Shown piece after piece: positions 25,449 to 34,498 of a stretch of DNA of 64,000 nucleotides. The notes under the pieces are model-generated. The model was not told the DNA's origin. It was given only the letters and a program-made list of their open reading frames with translations, and did not search any database. Position numbers and translations under genes: made by a program. Location of the stretch: assembly GCA_943846715.1 (NCBI GenBank), contig OX044356.1:744001-808000 (forward strand), read 5' to 3'. Within the stretch, counting starts at the first letter, position 1. Each line of letters opens with the position of its first letter. The stretch is from TMED14 sp002378565. GTDB lineage: Bacteria > Bacteroidota > Bacteroidia > Flavobacteriales > Schleiferiaceae.

Positions 25449-26731
25449 CAAAAGCAGATATTTTACTTGGACTCCAATGGGGTGACGAGGGGAAAGGGAA
25501 AATTGTAGACGTTCTCACTAAATCCTATGACGTGATAGCTAGATTTCAAGGCGGGCCCAACGCTGGGCACACCTTAGAGTTCGATGGGATCAAGCATGTT
25601 CTTCATACCATACCCTCAGGCATTTTCCATCAAGGTGCCATGAATGTCGTTGGCAACGGCGTGGTTATTGACCCCATCATTTTCTGCAAGGAAATGGATC
25701 AGTTGTTGGCCATTAATGATAGCTGTGGCGATCGCCTGTGGATATCCCGCAAAGCGCATTTGATCCTGCCAACACACCGCCTATTAGATGCCGCTTCAGA
25801 GGCCGCTAAGGGTAAAATGAAAATTGGTAGCACACTCAAGGGCATTGGGCCAACCTACATGGACAAAACCGGCCGCAACGGCTTGCGTGTGGGTGATGCT
25901 GAACTGCCTGACTACATGGAGCGGTACCAAGCACTCAAAAACAAGCACTTGAAACTACTCGCTGGCTACGACTTTGAGCCCCCCTTTGATTTAGATGAGA
26001 ATGAAACCTTGTGGCTTGCTGCAGTTGAGCGGCTGATTGGCATGCAAATAGCTGACAGCGATGTCATGATTCAGGAGGCCATAAAAACGGGAAAACGCAT
26101 CTTAGCTGAAGGTGCTCAAGGCACCTTGTTGGATATTGACTTTGGCACATACCCTTTTGTCACGTCTAGCACGACAACTGCCGCAGGCGCATGCACAGGC
26201 TTGGGATTGGCGCCCAATCGCATTGGGGAAGTTTACGGCATATTCAAGGCTTATTGTACCCGTGTTGGTTCAGGGCCATTCCCCACAGAACTCAACAATG
26301 AAACAGGGCAGTTTCTTCGTGACAAAGGCCATGAATACGGCAGCACGACTGGGCGACCACGTCGTTGTGGCTGGCTTGATATGCCCGCATTGAAATACGC
26401 TGTTGACATCAATGGTGTCACCCAATTGATGATGATGAAGGCTGACGTCATGTCTGGCATGGATGAGATCAGCATTTGCACCAGTTACAAATACCAAGGA
26501 AAGCAGGTCACCCACCTACCCTATGGCTTGGATGCTGACCTGGTTGAGCCTAACTATCTAACCATGCCGGGGTGGTCTGAAGACTTGACCTCTGAATCCA
26601 AGCACAGCAACCTGCCTCTAGCATTGAAGGATTACATTGCTTTTATTGAAGCTGAAACTGGCGTCCCTGTAGTTCTGGTGTCCGTTGGTCCAGATCGCGA
26701 GCAAACCTTATGGAAAGAGGCTACTTCCTAA
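25445..26731 (+). CDS. purA: Adenylosuccinate synthetase
   Basis: A 428-residue enzyme converting IMP, aspartate and GTP to adenylosuccinate, the first committed step to AMP. Hallmarks: LLGLQWGDEGKGKIVDVL with the P-loop and catalytic Asp at the N-terminus, GPNAGHTL with the catalytic His, KIGSTLKGIGPTYMDK, LAEGAQGTLLDIDFGTYP and TTGRPRRCGWLD, all intact. Full length for the family. It starts by ATGA overlap with fur and overlaps the OstA-like gene by 22 bases, so fur-purA-ostA-like read as one operon, a common Bacteroidota order. Confidence 0.97.
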   Translation: MTKADILLGLQWGDEGKGKIVDVLTKSYDVIARFQGGPNAGHTLEFDGIKHVLHTIPSGIFHQGAMNVVGNGVVIDPIIFCKEMDQLLAINDSCGDRLWISRKAHLILPTHRLLDAASEAAKGKMKIGSTLKGIGPTYMDKTGRNGLRVGDAELPDYMERYQALKNKHLKLLAGYDFEPPFDLDENETLWLAAVERLIGMQIADSDVMIQEAIKTGKRILAEGAQGTLLDIDFGTYPFVTSSTTTAAGACTGLGLAPNRIGEVYGIFKAYCTRVGSGPFPTELNNETGQFLRDKGHEYGSTTGRPRRCGWLDMPALKYAVDINGVTQLMMMKADVMSGMDEISICTSYKYQGKQVTHLPYGLDADLVEPNYLTMPGWSEDLTSESKHSNLPLALKDYIAFIEAETGVPVVLVSVGPDREQTLWKEATS

Positions 26732-28083
26732 CCCTCCTGCTTTGCTTTGCACTTGGTGTTCAAGGGCAAAGTAATGACAGCCGCTTGACACTGCACCATG
26801 CAGATGCCATGACGGTCATCCAAGTTAATGGCCAGTCAACAACGTTGCTAAGCGGTCATGTTGCCATGAGCAACGCCAATGGTGAATTTCAATGCGACAG
26901 TGCTGTATGGAATCGTCAGAGCAACGATTTTCAGGCTTTTGGCCAGGTCAGCTACCAAGGAAACAATGGTTTGATTCTACATGCCGACATGATGCATCAC
27001 CAAAACGGCTGGACCAACCTTCATCAAAACATTGAACTCAAGCATGGCAATCAGACCTTGGCTACCGATAACCTTCGTTACCATGATCAACGTGAAATCG
27101 GTCGATTCACGCAAGGTGGCACAGTGACAACAACAGATGCCACGTTGACGGCAAGAGATGGCACTTACCACGCAAGTCGCGAGGTGTTTACTTACCATGG
27201 GGATGTGAAGGCAAAAACCAAGCAATACACCCTAGACACGGACAGTTTGATTCATGACCTGCCGATGCATCAGTACATCATGCCTGTTGCAGGGTATGCT
27301 GTGAGTGACAGCGGATGGGTTCGCTTTGGACAGGGCATTATCAGTGACAGCAACGAGTTATCAATATTTCACCACGGCGTCACAGGTCAAGATGGCAGAG
27401 ACTATTTCATCGCTGACAGCCTGCATCGGCAAGCATCAATAGCGACCACTGGTCTCCATGGCCAAGCACAATGGGCAACACAAGGCAAAGACAGCATGGA
27501 ATTAGCTGCTGACCACTTGGTGATACACGGAGACTCAGCAAAAGGTCAAGGGCATGTCGTGAGCCACAGCAAAGGATTGGCATCTCTTTCAGAATCATTG
27601 CATTGGAATAAATCGACCCACAGCCTGCACCTGGAGGGCGATCCCATTGTGTGGAGCACAGATTACCAAGTCCAAGGAAGGGATATTCATTGGTATCAGG
27701 ATGTCAGCTATGGCATGGACTCTTTGTGGATTGAGGGACAAGTTGTCCTTTCCGAACCAACGGACTCAGGTGATTTTCAACAAATGGGTGGCAACACCCT
27801 AAGCGGTCATCTCAACCATGAGGGCATTCATGACATGCATCTGTCAGGTAATGCTAAAGCCATCTACCACCCTGAGCCAATGCAGGTCAACGTCACCGAG
27901 TGTAGCAGCATCACCCTTGCGTTTAAGGCCAACGAAGAAGGCAACCAGACCATACACTCTGTCACCTTTAACCAGTCACCACAAGGAACACTCAGCGAGG
28001 ATCAAGCTGATGATCTACCTGGATTCAGTGACCGTCAGTCGGAACGGCCTGAAAGAATGGATTGGATGTCTGGCTTGAAGTAG
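26710..28083 (+). CDS. OstA-like periplasmic protein (LptA/LptD-N beta-jellyroll fold)
   Basis: A 457-residue protein with a signal peptide (MERGYFLTLLLCFALGVQGQ) and a long series of beta strands of the OstA/LptA type: SGHVAMSNANGEFQCDSAVW, FGQVSYQGNNGLILHADMM, then regular repeats to about residue 430. OstA-domain proteins form the bridge that carries lipopolysaccharide across the periplasm; Bacteroidota versions are longer than E. coli LptA and are found, as here, after purA. Its start lies within the purA end (22-base overlap), and its last 49 bases overlap the converging pyrophosphohydrolase gene. The C-terminal ~30 residues are polar and probably disordered. Confidence 0.85.
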   Translation: MERGYFLTLLLCFALGVQGQSNDSRLTLHHADAMTVIQVNGQSTTLLSGHVAMSNANGEFQCDSAVWNRQSNDFQAFGQVSYQGNNGLILHADMMHHQNGWTNLHQNIELKHGNQTLATDNLRYHDQREIGRFTQGGTVTTTDATLTARDGTYHASREVFTYHGDVKAKTKQYTLDTDSLIHDLPMHQYIMPVAGYAVSDSGWVRFGQGIISDSNELSIFHHGVTGQDGRDYFIADSLHRQASIATTGLHGQAQWATQGKDSMELAADHLVIHGDSAKGQGHVVSHSKGLASLSESLHWNKSTHSLHLEGDPIVWSTDYQVQGRDIHWYQDVSYGMDSLWIEGQVVLSEPTDSGDFQQMGGNTLSGHLNHEGIHDMHLSGNAKAIYHPEPMQVNVTECSSITLAFKANEEGNQTIHSVTFNQSPQGTLSEDQADDLPGFSDRQSERPERMDWMSGLK

Positions 28084-28430
28084 TTAGGGCCCTTCATCAC
28101 CTTGCCGTCTTCACGGTACAGTGGTTGACCGTCCTGGCCCAGCTTAGACATGTTGCTGCGATGGATTTCATCAAAAACCTCATCAATCACATTTTGCATG
28201 CCATGTGAAATCATGGTTCCTGCTAATATGTACATCATGTCCCCAAGGGCATCAGCGACCTCTACAAGGTCACCATCTTTTGCAGCTTCCAAGTATTCTT
28301 GGTTTTCTTCTGCCATCAGACGATGTCTCAGCTCAATGATATCGATTGATAATGAGGCTTTTGGCGAGTTTTCTGCCGGAACGCGGTAGGCTTGATGAAA
28401 TTCTTCAACAGCGGCTATTTGTTTTTCCAT
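28035..28430 (-). CDS. MazG/PRA-PH-like nucleoside triphosphate pyrophosphohydrolase
   Basis: A 131-residue all-alpha NTP pyrophosphatase. The metal-binding pattern is present as RLMAEENQEYLEAAKDGD (E-E-x-x-E, about residues 37-54) and VEVADALGDMMYILAGT (E-x-x-D, 56-72). Members hydrolyse non-canonical or excess (d)NTPs to the monophosphate. The C-terminal part with SNMSKLGQDGQPLYREDGK resembles HisE-like and phage MazG relatives. It is convergent with the OstA-like gene (49-base overlap) and divergent from a small membrane-protein gene whose exact start is unclear. Confidence 0.83.
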   Translation of the reverse strand: MEKQIAAVEEFHQAYRVPAENSPKASLSIDIIELRHRLMAEENQEYLEAAKDGDLVEVADALGDMMYILAGTMISHGMQNVIDEVFDEIHRSNMSKLGQDGQPLYREDGKVMKGPNYFKPDIQSILSGRSD

Positions 28431-28457
28431 CTGGATGTATTTTTGTCAATAATAAGT

Positions 28458-28649
28458 TTGATTTTGGAGAATATCACACAAGGCCATTGGATTTTTGCAG
28501 GAGTTTTCACTGTCTGCTTTCTTGCATACATGATTTGGTCCTACCGCAAGGATAGCCAGGTTCACCGACTGCATTACGGTGGAAGCATAAAAATCCTGTT
28601 GTCCATTCTGGTTCTATTCATGGTCATTTACATTTTTAAACGCGTTTAA
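28458..28649 (+). CDS. Small two-helix membrane protein, Bacteroidota type
   Basis: About 63 residues: a first membrane segment WIFAGVFTVCFLAYMIWSY, a basic loop YRKDSQVHRLHYGGS, and a second segment ILLSILVLFMVIYIF ending KRV. Short proteins with a conserved Y-R-K-D loop are frequent in this phylum and have no known function. The only ATG starts in frame (28392, 28395) would overlap the divergent gene by 36-39 bases, so I infer a TTG start at 28458 or 28464. The stop is certain. The next gene begins 2 bases later, so they are an operon. Confidence 0.6.
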   Translation: MILENITQGHWIFAGVFTVCFLAYMIWSYRKDSQVHRLHYGGSIKILLSILVLFMVIYIFKRV

Positions 28650-28651
28650 GC

Positions 28652-29212
28652 ATGAAAAAGTTCCTTCCCATTTTTGCCGTACTTGCCCTTGGCATCGCCA
28701 CCCGCTTCATACCCCACTACCCTAACTTCACTGCTGTTGGCGCAGTGGCTATTCTTGGTGGTTCATGGTTTGGTCTGAAAAATAGCCGATTCTTGTTGAC
28801 ACTCTTGTTGTTGTATGTTAGTGACTTAGTGATTAATAATACATTTTACGCCAGCAGCTACGAAGGCTTTGTGTGGGCCTACGAGGGCATGGCAATGACC
28901 TACTTAGCCTACTTATTGATGGCTTGGATTGGTGCAAAAACGCGAGCTAAAGCTGCATGGAGCAGCATGCCTTGGGCTAAGCAAGCCCTTGGCGGTAGCA
29001 TGGTTTTTTTCTTGATCACCAACCTGAGCACATGGTGGGTTATGCCGATCTACACAAAGGACCTTGCTGGCATGGCAACAGCCTTGGTGGCAGGCTTGCC
29101 CTTTTTGGCGCCCATGATGCTGTCAACGTTCGCCTATGGTGTCGCAATGCAATGGAGCCTAAGCTTGGCAAACCCGAGTGGTCTCAAGAAACCGTCTCTT
29201 CATAAGCTTTAG
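28652..29212 (+). CDS. DUF6580-type integral membrane protein
   Basis: A 186-residue protein with five or six hydrophobic helices. The start MKKFLPIFAVLALGIATRF and the following PHYPNFTAVGAVAILGGSWF match the family often annotated as DUF6580 putative transport protein, similar to substrate-binding S components of ECF-type vitamin transporters. No energising module is nearby, and the substrate cannot be inferred. It follows the small membrane protein by 2 bases. In some genomes such proteins sit next to B12-controlled genes, but no riboswitch is seen here. Confidence 0.75.
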   Translation: MKKFLPIFAVLALGIATRFIPHYPNFTAVGAVAILGGSWFGLKNSRFLLTLLLLYVSDLVINNTFYASSYEGFVWAYEGMAMTYLAYLLMAWIGAKTRAKAAWSSMPWAKQALGGSMVFFLITNLSTWWVMPIYTKDLAGMATALVAGLPFLAPMMLSTFAYGVAMQWSLSLANPSGLKKPSLHKL

Positions 29213-29370
29213 ACTTGTTGCGGAAGGTGACGAGATAGACGCAAATCCCCTTTACCCCTAACACGGTATAGGTCACACAGATTGCAGTGCAACGAATACC
29301 CATCTGAATCAGTGCCCCGAGCCTTTGTTTTCAAGAAGTCCGCAGCGCTCGTGAATGAATACCTCTGGGC

Positions 29371-31023
29371 TCAACTCCAAAAGAAGGCATACAATGCAGC
29401 CAGAATCAGGAGCAAAGCAAATGCGGAAACATTGTAGATCGCATCGGTTTTGAAGGTTGCTTTGGTAATGGCAATTCCTTTTTCATCATCTGCACCCTTG
29501 TTTTGGCGGTAGGAAATGAAGGCTATGATTGCCATGGTGAGTAGGGCTGTATACCCCATTTGGTGCAAGAAAGGCAAGTCTACAAATAAGAGAGAAGTTG
29601 ACCAACCCTTTGGGGCAACCTTGAAATACATGGCAATGGGGATCGAGGATAAAGCTCCAACAATGGCACCTTTGTTCGTGGTTTTACGCCAAAACAGTCC
29701 CAAAATGAATACAGCCAATATACCTGGACTGACAATCCCTGTATACTCTTGGATAAACTGGAATGCCTGGTCAATGCCACCTAATAAGGGAACCATGATG
29801 GATGCAATGATGAGCGCCACAACTGCAGAAATTCGACCCATTGAGACGGTTTCACGATCCGTAGCATTAGGCTTGATGTAGGGCTTGTAAATATCCATGG
29901 TGAAAATGGTCGCCGTCGAGTTGAGCATAGATGCTAAAGAAGACACGATAGCCGCCGTCAAGGCTGCAAAAGCTAGTCCTTTTAACCCCGTAGGTAAAAA
30001 CTGGAGCAACCATGGGTAGGCTTTGTCTGCTTGCTCCATGCTTGGCATGTTTTCTTGAGCTGCATCACCCAGACTAGCTAAAATAGCGGGATCATTAATC
30101 ATGACATAGGCGGCTATGCCGGGAATGACCACAATGATCGGCAGGATCAGCTTTATGCCCGCGGCTAGCAAGATTCCTTTCTGAGATTCTCTCAAGGATT
30201 TGGCAGCTAAGGTGCGTTGGATGATGTATTGATTGAAGCCCCAATAGTAAAGGTTAGCAACCCACATGCCGCCGACAAGAACCCCAATACCGGGTAGGCT
30301 TATGTACTCGGGATTAGTTTTGTCTAAAATCATTGCAAACCGATCGGGAGCTTCATTCATAATTGTGGTCATTCCCTCCATGAATCCAGCCCCTCCTGAA
30401 ACCGTATTCAATGCCAGGTAGGTTGTAACCAATCCACCAATAGTAAGGAAGATAACCTGAATGACGTCTGTCCATGCAACCGCAGAAAGTCCACCGTACA
30501 AGGAATAGGCAGCCGCAAAGGCAGCTAAGCCAAACGCTCCATACATCATGGGAACACCCATGATCGTTTCCAGGGCTAGAGACCCTAGGTAAAGGACTGA
30601 AGCCAAGTTGACAAAGACGTACAAGGCAATCCAAAAAACTGCAAGAATGGTCTTCAAATTCGTGGAAAATCGCTTTTCAACAAATTCTGGGATTGTATAC
30701 AACCCTTTTTCAATGAAAATTGGCAAGAAATACTTACCAACGATGATCAGTGTCAACGCGCCCATCCATTCGTACGACGCAATAGCTAATCCGACTTTAA
30801 ACCCAGAACCAGACATGCCTATGAATTGCTCCGCTGAAATATTTGCAGCAATCAACGAGGCACCGACAGCCCACCAGGGAAGAGACTTGCTTGCCAAGAA
30901 ATAATCTTCCGCATTTTTTTCATGGCCTTTTTTGTCGCGGGAAACCCACAAACCGACACCTAAAATCAATAAGGCGTAACCTATGAAAATGGCGTAATCC
31001 AGAAATTCAAATGTATTGGTCAT
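29371..31023 (-). CDS. Sodium/solute symporter of the SSS family, SGLT-like
   Basis: A 550-residue membrane protein with about 14 helices. The signature LPWWAVGASLIAANISAEQFIGMSGSGF (helices 1-2), the AYSLYGGLSAVAWTDVIQ segment and WVANLYYWGFNQYIIQRTLA are characteristic of sodium-glucose/galactose symporters such as vSGLT. It most likely imports the glucose released by the adjacent GH3 enzyme. It is transcribed after the NUDIX regulator (35-base gap, same strand) and is thus part of the glucan locus. The 158 bases between its stop and the preceding DUF6580 gene hold nothing recognisable. Confidence 0.9.
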   Translation of the reverse strand: MTNTFEFLDYAIFIGYALLILGVGLWVSRDKKGHEKNAEDYFLASKSLPWWAVGASLIAANISAEQFIGMSGSGFKVGLAIASYEWMGALTLIIVGKYFLPIFIEKGLYTIPEFVEKRFSTNLKTILAVFWIALYVFVNLASVLYLGSLALETIMGVPMMYGAFGLAAFAAAYSLYGGLSAVAWTDVIQVIFLTIGGLVTTYLALNTVSGGAGFMEGMTTIMNEAPDRFAMILDKTNPEYISLPGIGVLVGGMWVANLYYWGFNQYIIQRTLAAKSLRESQKGILLAAGIKLILPIIVVIPGIAAYVMINDPAILASLGDAAQENMPSMEQADKAYPWLLQFLPTGLKGLAFAALTAAIVSSLASMLNSTATIFTMDIYKPYIKPNATDRETVSMGRISAVVALIIASIMVPLLGGIDQAFQFIQEYTGIVSPGILAVFILGLFWRKTTNKGAIVGALSSIPIAMYFKVAPKGWSTSLLFVDLPFLHQMGYTALLTMAIIAFISYRQNKGADDEKGIAITKATFKTDAIYNVSAFALLLILAALYAFFWS

Positions 31024-31058
31024 CAGAGTATGTGAAGAGTTGAAAGCAAGAAGCAGAT

Positions 31059-31790
31059 TTATAATTCGAAGAGAAAGCCACGATTAGATAAGGCTTCATA
31101 GCGGTTTGGGTCAAACTTATACAGCCTTGCCGGGCGATACCTTACAGCCTTTCTCATCTTATCAAGCGGGAGAAGCAAGCCCATAGCTAAGATTTTCTTG
31201 CGAAAGTTTGCCTTGTCAAATTGTGTGTTCAATAGGGTTTCATACAAGTGCTGAAGATCGGTCAAAGTAAATTCTGTGGGCAGCAATTCAAACCCGACGG
31301 GCTTATGTCGGACACGCCGCTGGAGGCGTTCTAATGCTACATCAAATATCTCTTTATGGTCAAAAGCCATTTCTCCAAGTTGCTGGATAGGTGTCCACTG
31401 AGCGTCAGTGGCCCAAGAGGAAGGCTTCGGGTTGTAGTCTTCAATTCTGAGTAAGGAAAAGTAGGCGATCGTTGCAACGCGTCCAAGAGGGTGACGGTCA
31501 ACTCCGGCAAAGGTTTGCAATTGTTCAAGGTAAATATTTTGCAAGCCAGTTAAATCTTTTAGCACTCGCTGTGTAGCGGTTACGGCATCTTCTTTGGGGT
31601 GGACCAGGTCGCCTGGGATGGCTTGGTAATCTAGGAAAGGTTCGGTGCCACGCTTGATTAAAAGAACCTTTACATCTACACCATCATAGCCAAATACAAC
31701 ACAATCTACAGAAATGCCAAAAGCAAAATACTGATTCAAATCTGGGTGTTGGGATGGGTCAACTTTGGGGTTGGTGAATAGGGTCTGCAT
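31059..31790 (-). CDS. NUDIX-domain transcriptional regulator (NrtR/AraR-like)
   Basis: A 243-residue protein with an N-terminal NUDIX fold (about 20-150) and a C-terminal winged helix (about 160-243: FELLPTEFTLTDLQHLYETL then FDKANFRKKILAMGLLL). The NUDIX box is degenerate: the stretch GDLVHPKEDAVTATQRVLKD has G-x6-E spacing and Q-R where catalytic boxes have R-E, so it should bind a ligand without hydrolysing it. Relatives in Bacteroidota (AraR) sense sugars. Its place between the symporter and GH3 genes suggests control of the beta-glucan locus. Two palindromes lie upstream (31884-31902 and 31991-32012). Confidence 0.88.
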   Translation of the reverse strand: MQTLFTNPKVDPSQHPDLNQYFAFGISVDCVVFGYDGVDVKVLLIKRGTEPFLDYQAIPGDLVHPKEDAVTATQRVLKDLTGLQNIYLEQLQTFAGVDRHPLGRVATIAYFSLLRIEDYNPKPSSWATDAQWTPIQQLGEMAFDHKEIFDVALERLQRRVRHKPVGFELLPTEFTLTDLQHLYETLLNTQFDKANFRKKILAMGLLLPLDKMRKAVRYRPARLYKFDPNRYEALSNRGFLFEL

Positions 31791-31883
31791 AGGATGGTTC
31801 TACAGGGGTGTTTTTTAATTGTCTAATTAATGAGTCAATAGCTTTTGCCTCCAAGTAAGTGGGAATCGTAGGGCTGTACAAGA

Positions 31884-31902
31884 TATAGTAAAATGTACTA
31901 TA
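31884..31902 (-). promoter_or_regulatory. Perfect inverted repeat upstream of the NUDIX regulator
   Basis: TATAGTAAAATGTACTATA: 7-base arms TATAGTA/TACTATA around a 5-base centre, 93 bases upstream of the regulator ATG. Size and symmetry suit a dimeric winged-helix regulator; function is inferred. Confidence 0.5.
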
Positions 31903-32114
31903 ATTTATTTTTTCTTCTTTTTCTTCTTGGGCATTCTGACCAATTGCCTCCTACACACTGAATGTCTGCTTAAGCCACTCATGCAGAATACAATAAGCTC
32001 ATGAGCTTATTGAGAAGCATTGTTGGCACCCGTGCTAGTCCTGTTTTATCTTTCCCAGACAGGCTGTGTTTGCGATGAAATTTAAAAGTTTTGTGATTCA
32101 GGTTTCACCGTGCA
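31903..32114. other. Rest of the 324-base gap between the GH3 stop and the NUDIX regulator
   Basis: No gene is visible. It contains a T-rich run at 31903-31927 and a 22-base perfect palindrome at 31991-32012, described separately. The remainder shows no further structure. Confidence 0.4.
31991..32012. repeat. 22-base perfect palindrome
   Basis: CAATAAGCTCA followed directly by its own reverse complement, with no spacer and no T-run, about 200 bases upstream of the NUDIX regulator and 103 bases after the GH3 stop. Perfect dyads of this length rarely arise by chance; it may be an operator or a processing/termination structure. Confidence 0.6.
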
Positions 32115-34367
32115 TTAATGCGCAATACCCATGCGCCAATCTAGGGTCAGGGCTTCTCCGCTTGCACTGTTTGGGGCAATCCAAAAACTAACTATTCCTT
32201 GCTCAATGTAACTCTGACCCTCAGAATTTTTTACAGCCAATTGACTGCTATCCACATAAAAACCCAAGGCCTTAGATTCCCCTGGCTTAAGAGCAATGCG
32301 CTGAAAGTCTATCAATTGTTTGACCGGACGTACCCCGTGCACACTGTGATGATCACGCGCATAGAGCTGGACTACCTCCTCAACAGGGTACTTGCCTTTG
32401 TTGTGCACCGTGGCGGACACATAGAGGTGAGTAGGATGTTTTTCAGCCAATACGGGGATACTGTAAGCCACTTCAGAATACGTCAAGCCATAGCCAAAGG
32501 GGTATGCCGGGGCATTAGAACCATCCCCATAGTGGGACCAAAACACCTCGGAAAGGGGACCTGGACGACCTGTGTTATATTGATTATAATACAAAGGGAT
32601 CTGTGCCTCTTCACGTGGGAAAGTCATCGGGAGTCGACCACTAGGAGATCGCTTGCCCATGAGCAAGGTCGCGATGGCGGGCCCTCCCATGGTGCCTGGT
32701 TGCCATGCGAACAGAATGGCCTTAGCGCCGGTAGTGATATCTTCAGGGAGAATGATCGGACGACCAGCGTAGACGACAAGAACAACATTTTCCTGGACGG
32801 CTAACACACGGCGAATCAGCTCTTCCTGCAGCCCGGGCAAATGCAAATTCAAACGGGAACGACCTTCACCTGATTGAAACCCATGCTCCCCCACAGCGAG
32901 TACTGCGATGTCCGATGCAGCGGCTGCCAAAACAGCAGAGGCCATACCTGAGGTATCTGATGTGTTGATCAATGCCTCCTTGGGAAAACTGATCGGTTGA
33001 GATAATAGCTGAGGGCCTTCCTTTACGACTAGGGACCTATAACCTCTCACCATCTGCAATCCCTCCTCCAAAGAAAGGGCTGTGAAATCATCACTCGATA
33101 CGCGCCAGTTCCCTAAGGGGCTATTTTTTTCTTTAGCCATTGGGCCGACCAAAGCTATGCGTTGACTTCTTTTTAAGGGTAAGGCCCCATCATTTTTTAG
33201 CAATACCGCAGATTCTTCTGCTAAATTTTGAGCATCCGCTGCCCATGGGGATCTATGCGGCTCCCACGCACCTTGACGTGCACAATAGGCATACGGATTA
33301 TCCATGAGGCCCAATGCATACTTTAAGCTAAGGACTCGACGAACCGCATGGTCAATCATGGACTCTTCCACCTGCCCTTCGCGAACCAGTTCCGCTAAAT
33401 AGTTCACAAACGCTAAGGACTCCATATCTATATCACATCCGGCATTCGCTGCTTGCTCTGTAGCTTCTTTAAGATCTCGAGAATAGCCATGGGCACGCAT
33501 TTCGCCAATGGATCCCCAATCACTCACCAAAAGACCTTCAAAACCCCACTCCCCTTTCAATACTTGGGTCAATGCCTTATTCCCCGTTGCAGGAATGCCA
33601 TTCATGGTATTGAACGAATTCATGACCGTTGCCACACCAGCCTCCACGGATGCTTCAAATGGTGGGTACACAAAGTTATGAAGGGTATACTCACTGACAT
33701 CTACCGTATTGTACTCACGGCCCGCTTCGGAAAAACCATAGCCAGCAAAGTGTTTCGCGCAGGCAGCCATGGTGGTGGGGTCACTCAAATCATCGCCTTG
33801 AAATCCCCGGATGCGTACCTCAGCAATGCGAGAACCTAAATAGGGATCCTCTCCAGCGCCTTCCATGACACGTCCCCAACGAGGGTCACGCATCACATCC
33901 ACCATGGGCGCAAAAGTCCAGTTCAATCCATAGGCCGTAGCTTCCTCTGCGGCATTTCGGGCACTCTTTTCCATAGCAGCTAGATCCCATGAAGCTGCCT
34001 CAGCTATGGGAATAGGGCTCAAGGTCTTGTACCCATGAATGACATCACAGGCAAAAATTAGTGGGATTCCCAGGCGTGTTTCTTCAACCGCTACACGTTG
34101 CATTGCGCGGACTTCTTCAACCCCTTGCACATTAAGCACAGAACCCACCCAACCATTTCGAAGGTGCCGATACTTTGTTGCGGCATCTCCGCCTTCAGGA
34201 GCTGGGCCCGTGGCGTTCCAAAATCCGTTGTACTGGTTCATCTGACCCACCTTTTCTTCCAAGGTCATGAGGACCAAAACGGAGTCTACCCGTTCAGATA
34301 CGGGCTTGATCTGTGCCCACAACGAGGGGCTGACACATAATGCGATGAATAAGAGTATCTTCTTCAT
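32115..34367 (-). CDS. bglX: GH3 beta-glucosidase, periplasmic (BglX-like)
   Basis: A 750-residue enzyme with a signal peptide (MKKILLFIALCVSPSLWAQ), the GH3 barrel (about 30-360) with the nucleophile Asp in GLLVSDWGSIGEM, the alpha/beta sandwich domain (about 410-610, including VLAVGEHGFQSGEGRSRL) and a C-terminal fibronectin-III-like domain with HSVHGVRPVKQLIDFQR. It removes glucose from the non-reducing end of beta-glucan oligomers. The longest frame begins 40 codons earlier, but the signal peptide sets the start at 34367. It is divergent from the carbohydrate-binding protein gene and completes the enzyme set of the glucan locus. Confidence 0.94.
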   Translation of the reverse strand: MKKILLFIALCVSPSLWAQIKPVSERVDSVLVLMTLEEKVGQMNQYNGFWNATGPAPEGGDAATKYRHLRNGWVGSVLNVQGVEEVRAMQRVAVEETRLGIPLIFACDVIHGYKTLSPIPIAEAASWDLAAMEKSARNAAEEATAYGLNWTFAPMVDVMRDPRWGRVMEGAGEDPYLGSRIAEVRIRGFQGDDLSDPTTMAACAKHFAGYGFSEAGREYNTVDVSEYTLHNFVYPPFEASVEAGVATVMNSFNTMNGIPATGNKALTQVLKGEWGFEGLLVSDWGSIGEMRAHGYSRDLKEATEQAANAGCDIDMESLAFVNYLAELVREGQVEESMIDHAVRRVLSLKYALGLMDNPYAYCARQGAWEPHRSPWAADAQNLAEESAVLLKNDGALPLKRSQRIALVGPMAKEKNSPLGNWRVSSDDFTALSLEEGLQMVRGYRSLVVKEGPQLLSQPISFPKEALINTSDTSGMASAVLAAAASDIAVLAVGEHGFQSGEGRSRLNLHLPGLQEELIRRVLAVQENVVLVVYAGRPIILPEDITTGAKAILFAWQPGTMGGPAIATLLMGKRSPSGRLPMTFPREEAQIPLYYNQYNTGRPGPLSEVFWSHYGDGSNAPAYPFGYGLTYSEVAYSIPVLAEKHPTHLYVSATVHNKGKYPVEEVVQLYARDHHSVHGVRPVKQLIDFQRIALKPGESKALGFYVDSSQLAVKNSEGQSYIEQGIVSFWIAPNSASGEALTLDWRMGIAH

Positions 34368-34435
34368 TATAAGATTGAGGGATAAAGCATAAGTAGAAAG
34401 ACCTATAGAATTTTTCACCAAGTTATGGTACAAAA

Positions 34436-34458
34436 AACAATTTCTATTCAAAATTGTT
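34436..34458. promoter_or_regulatory. Inverted repeat in the divergent GH3/CBM promoter region
   Basis: AACAATTT, a 7-base spacer, AAATTGTT, in the 131-base gap between the divergent bglX and carbohydrate-binding-protein starts. It is well placed to control both directions. Its sequence differs from the palindromes near the NUDIX gene, so the same regulator cannot be assumed. Confidence 0.4.
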
Positions 34459-34498
34459 GTATTATTGTCATAAGTACTATTATTCACAAAACTTAAAA

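Noticed and set aside
29213..29370. Possible tRNA or small RNA between the DUF6580 and symporter genes
   Set aside because: No cloverleaf pairing or T-loop sequence can be made; nothing recognisable is present.
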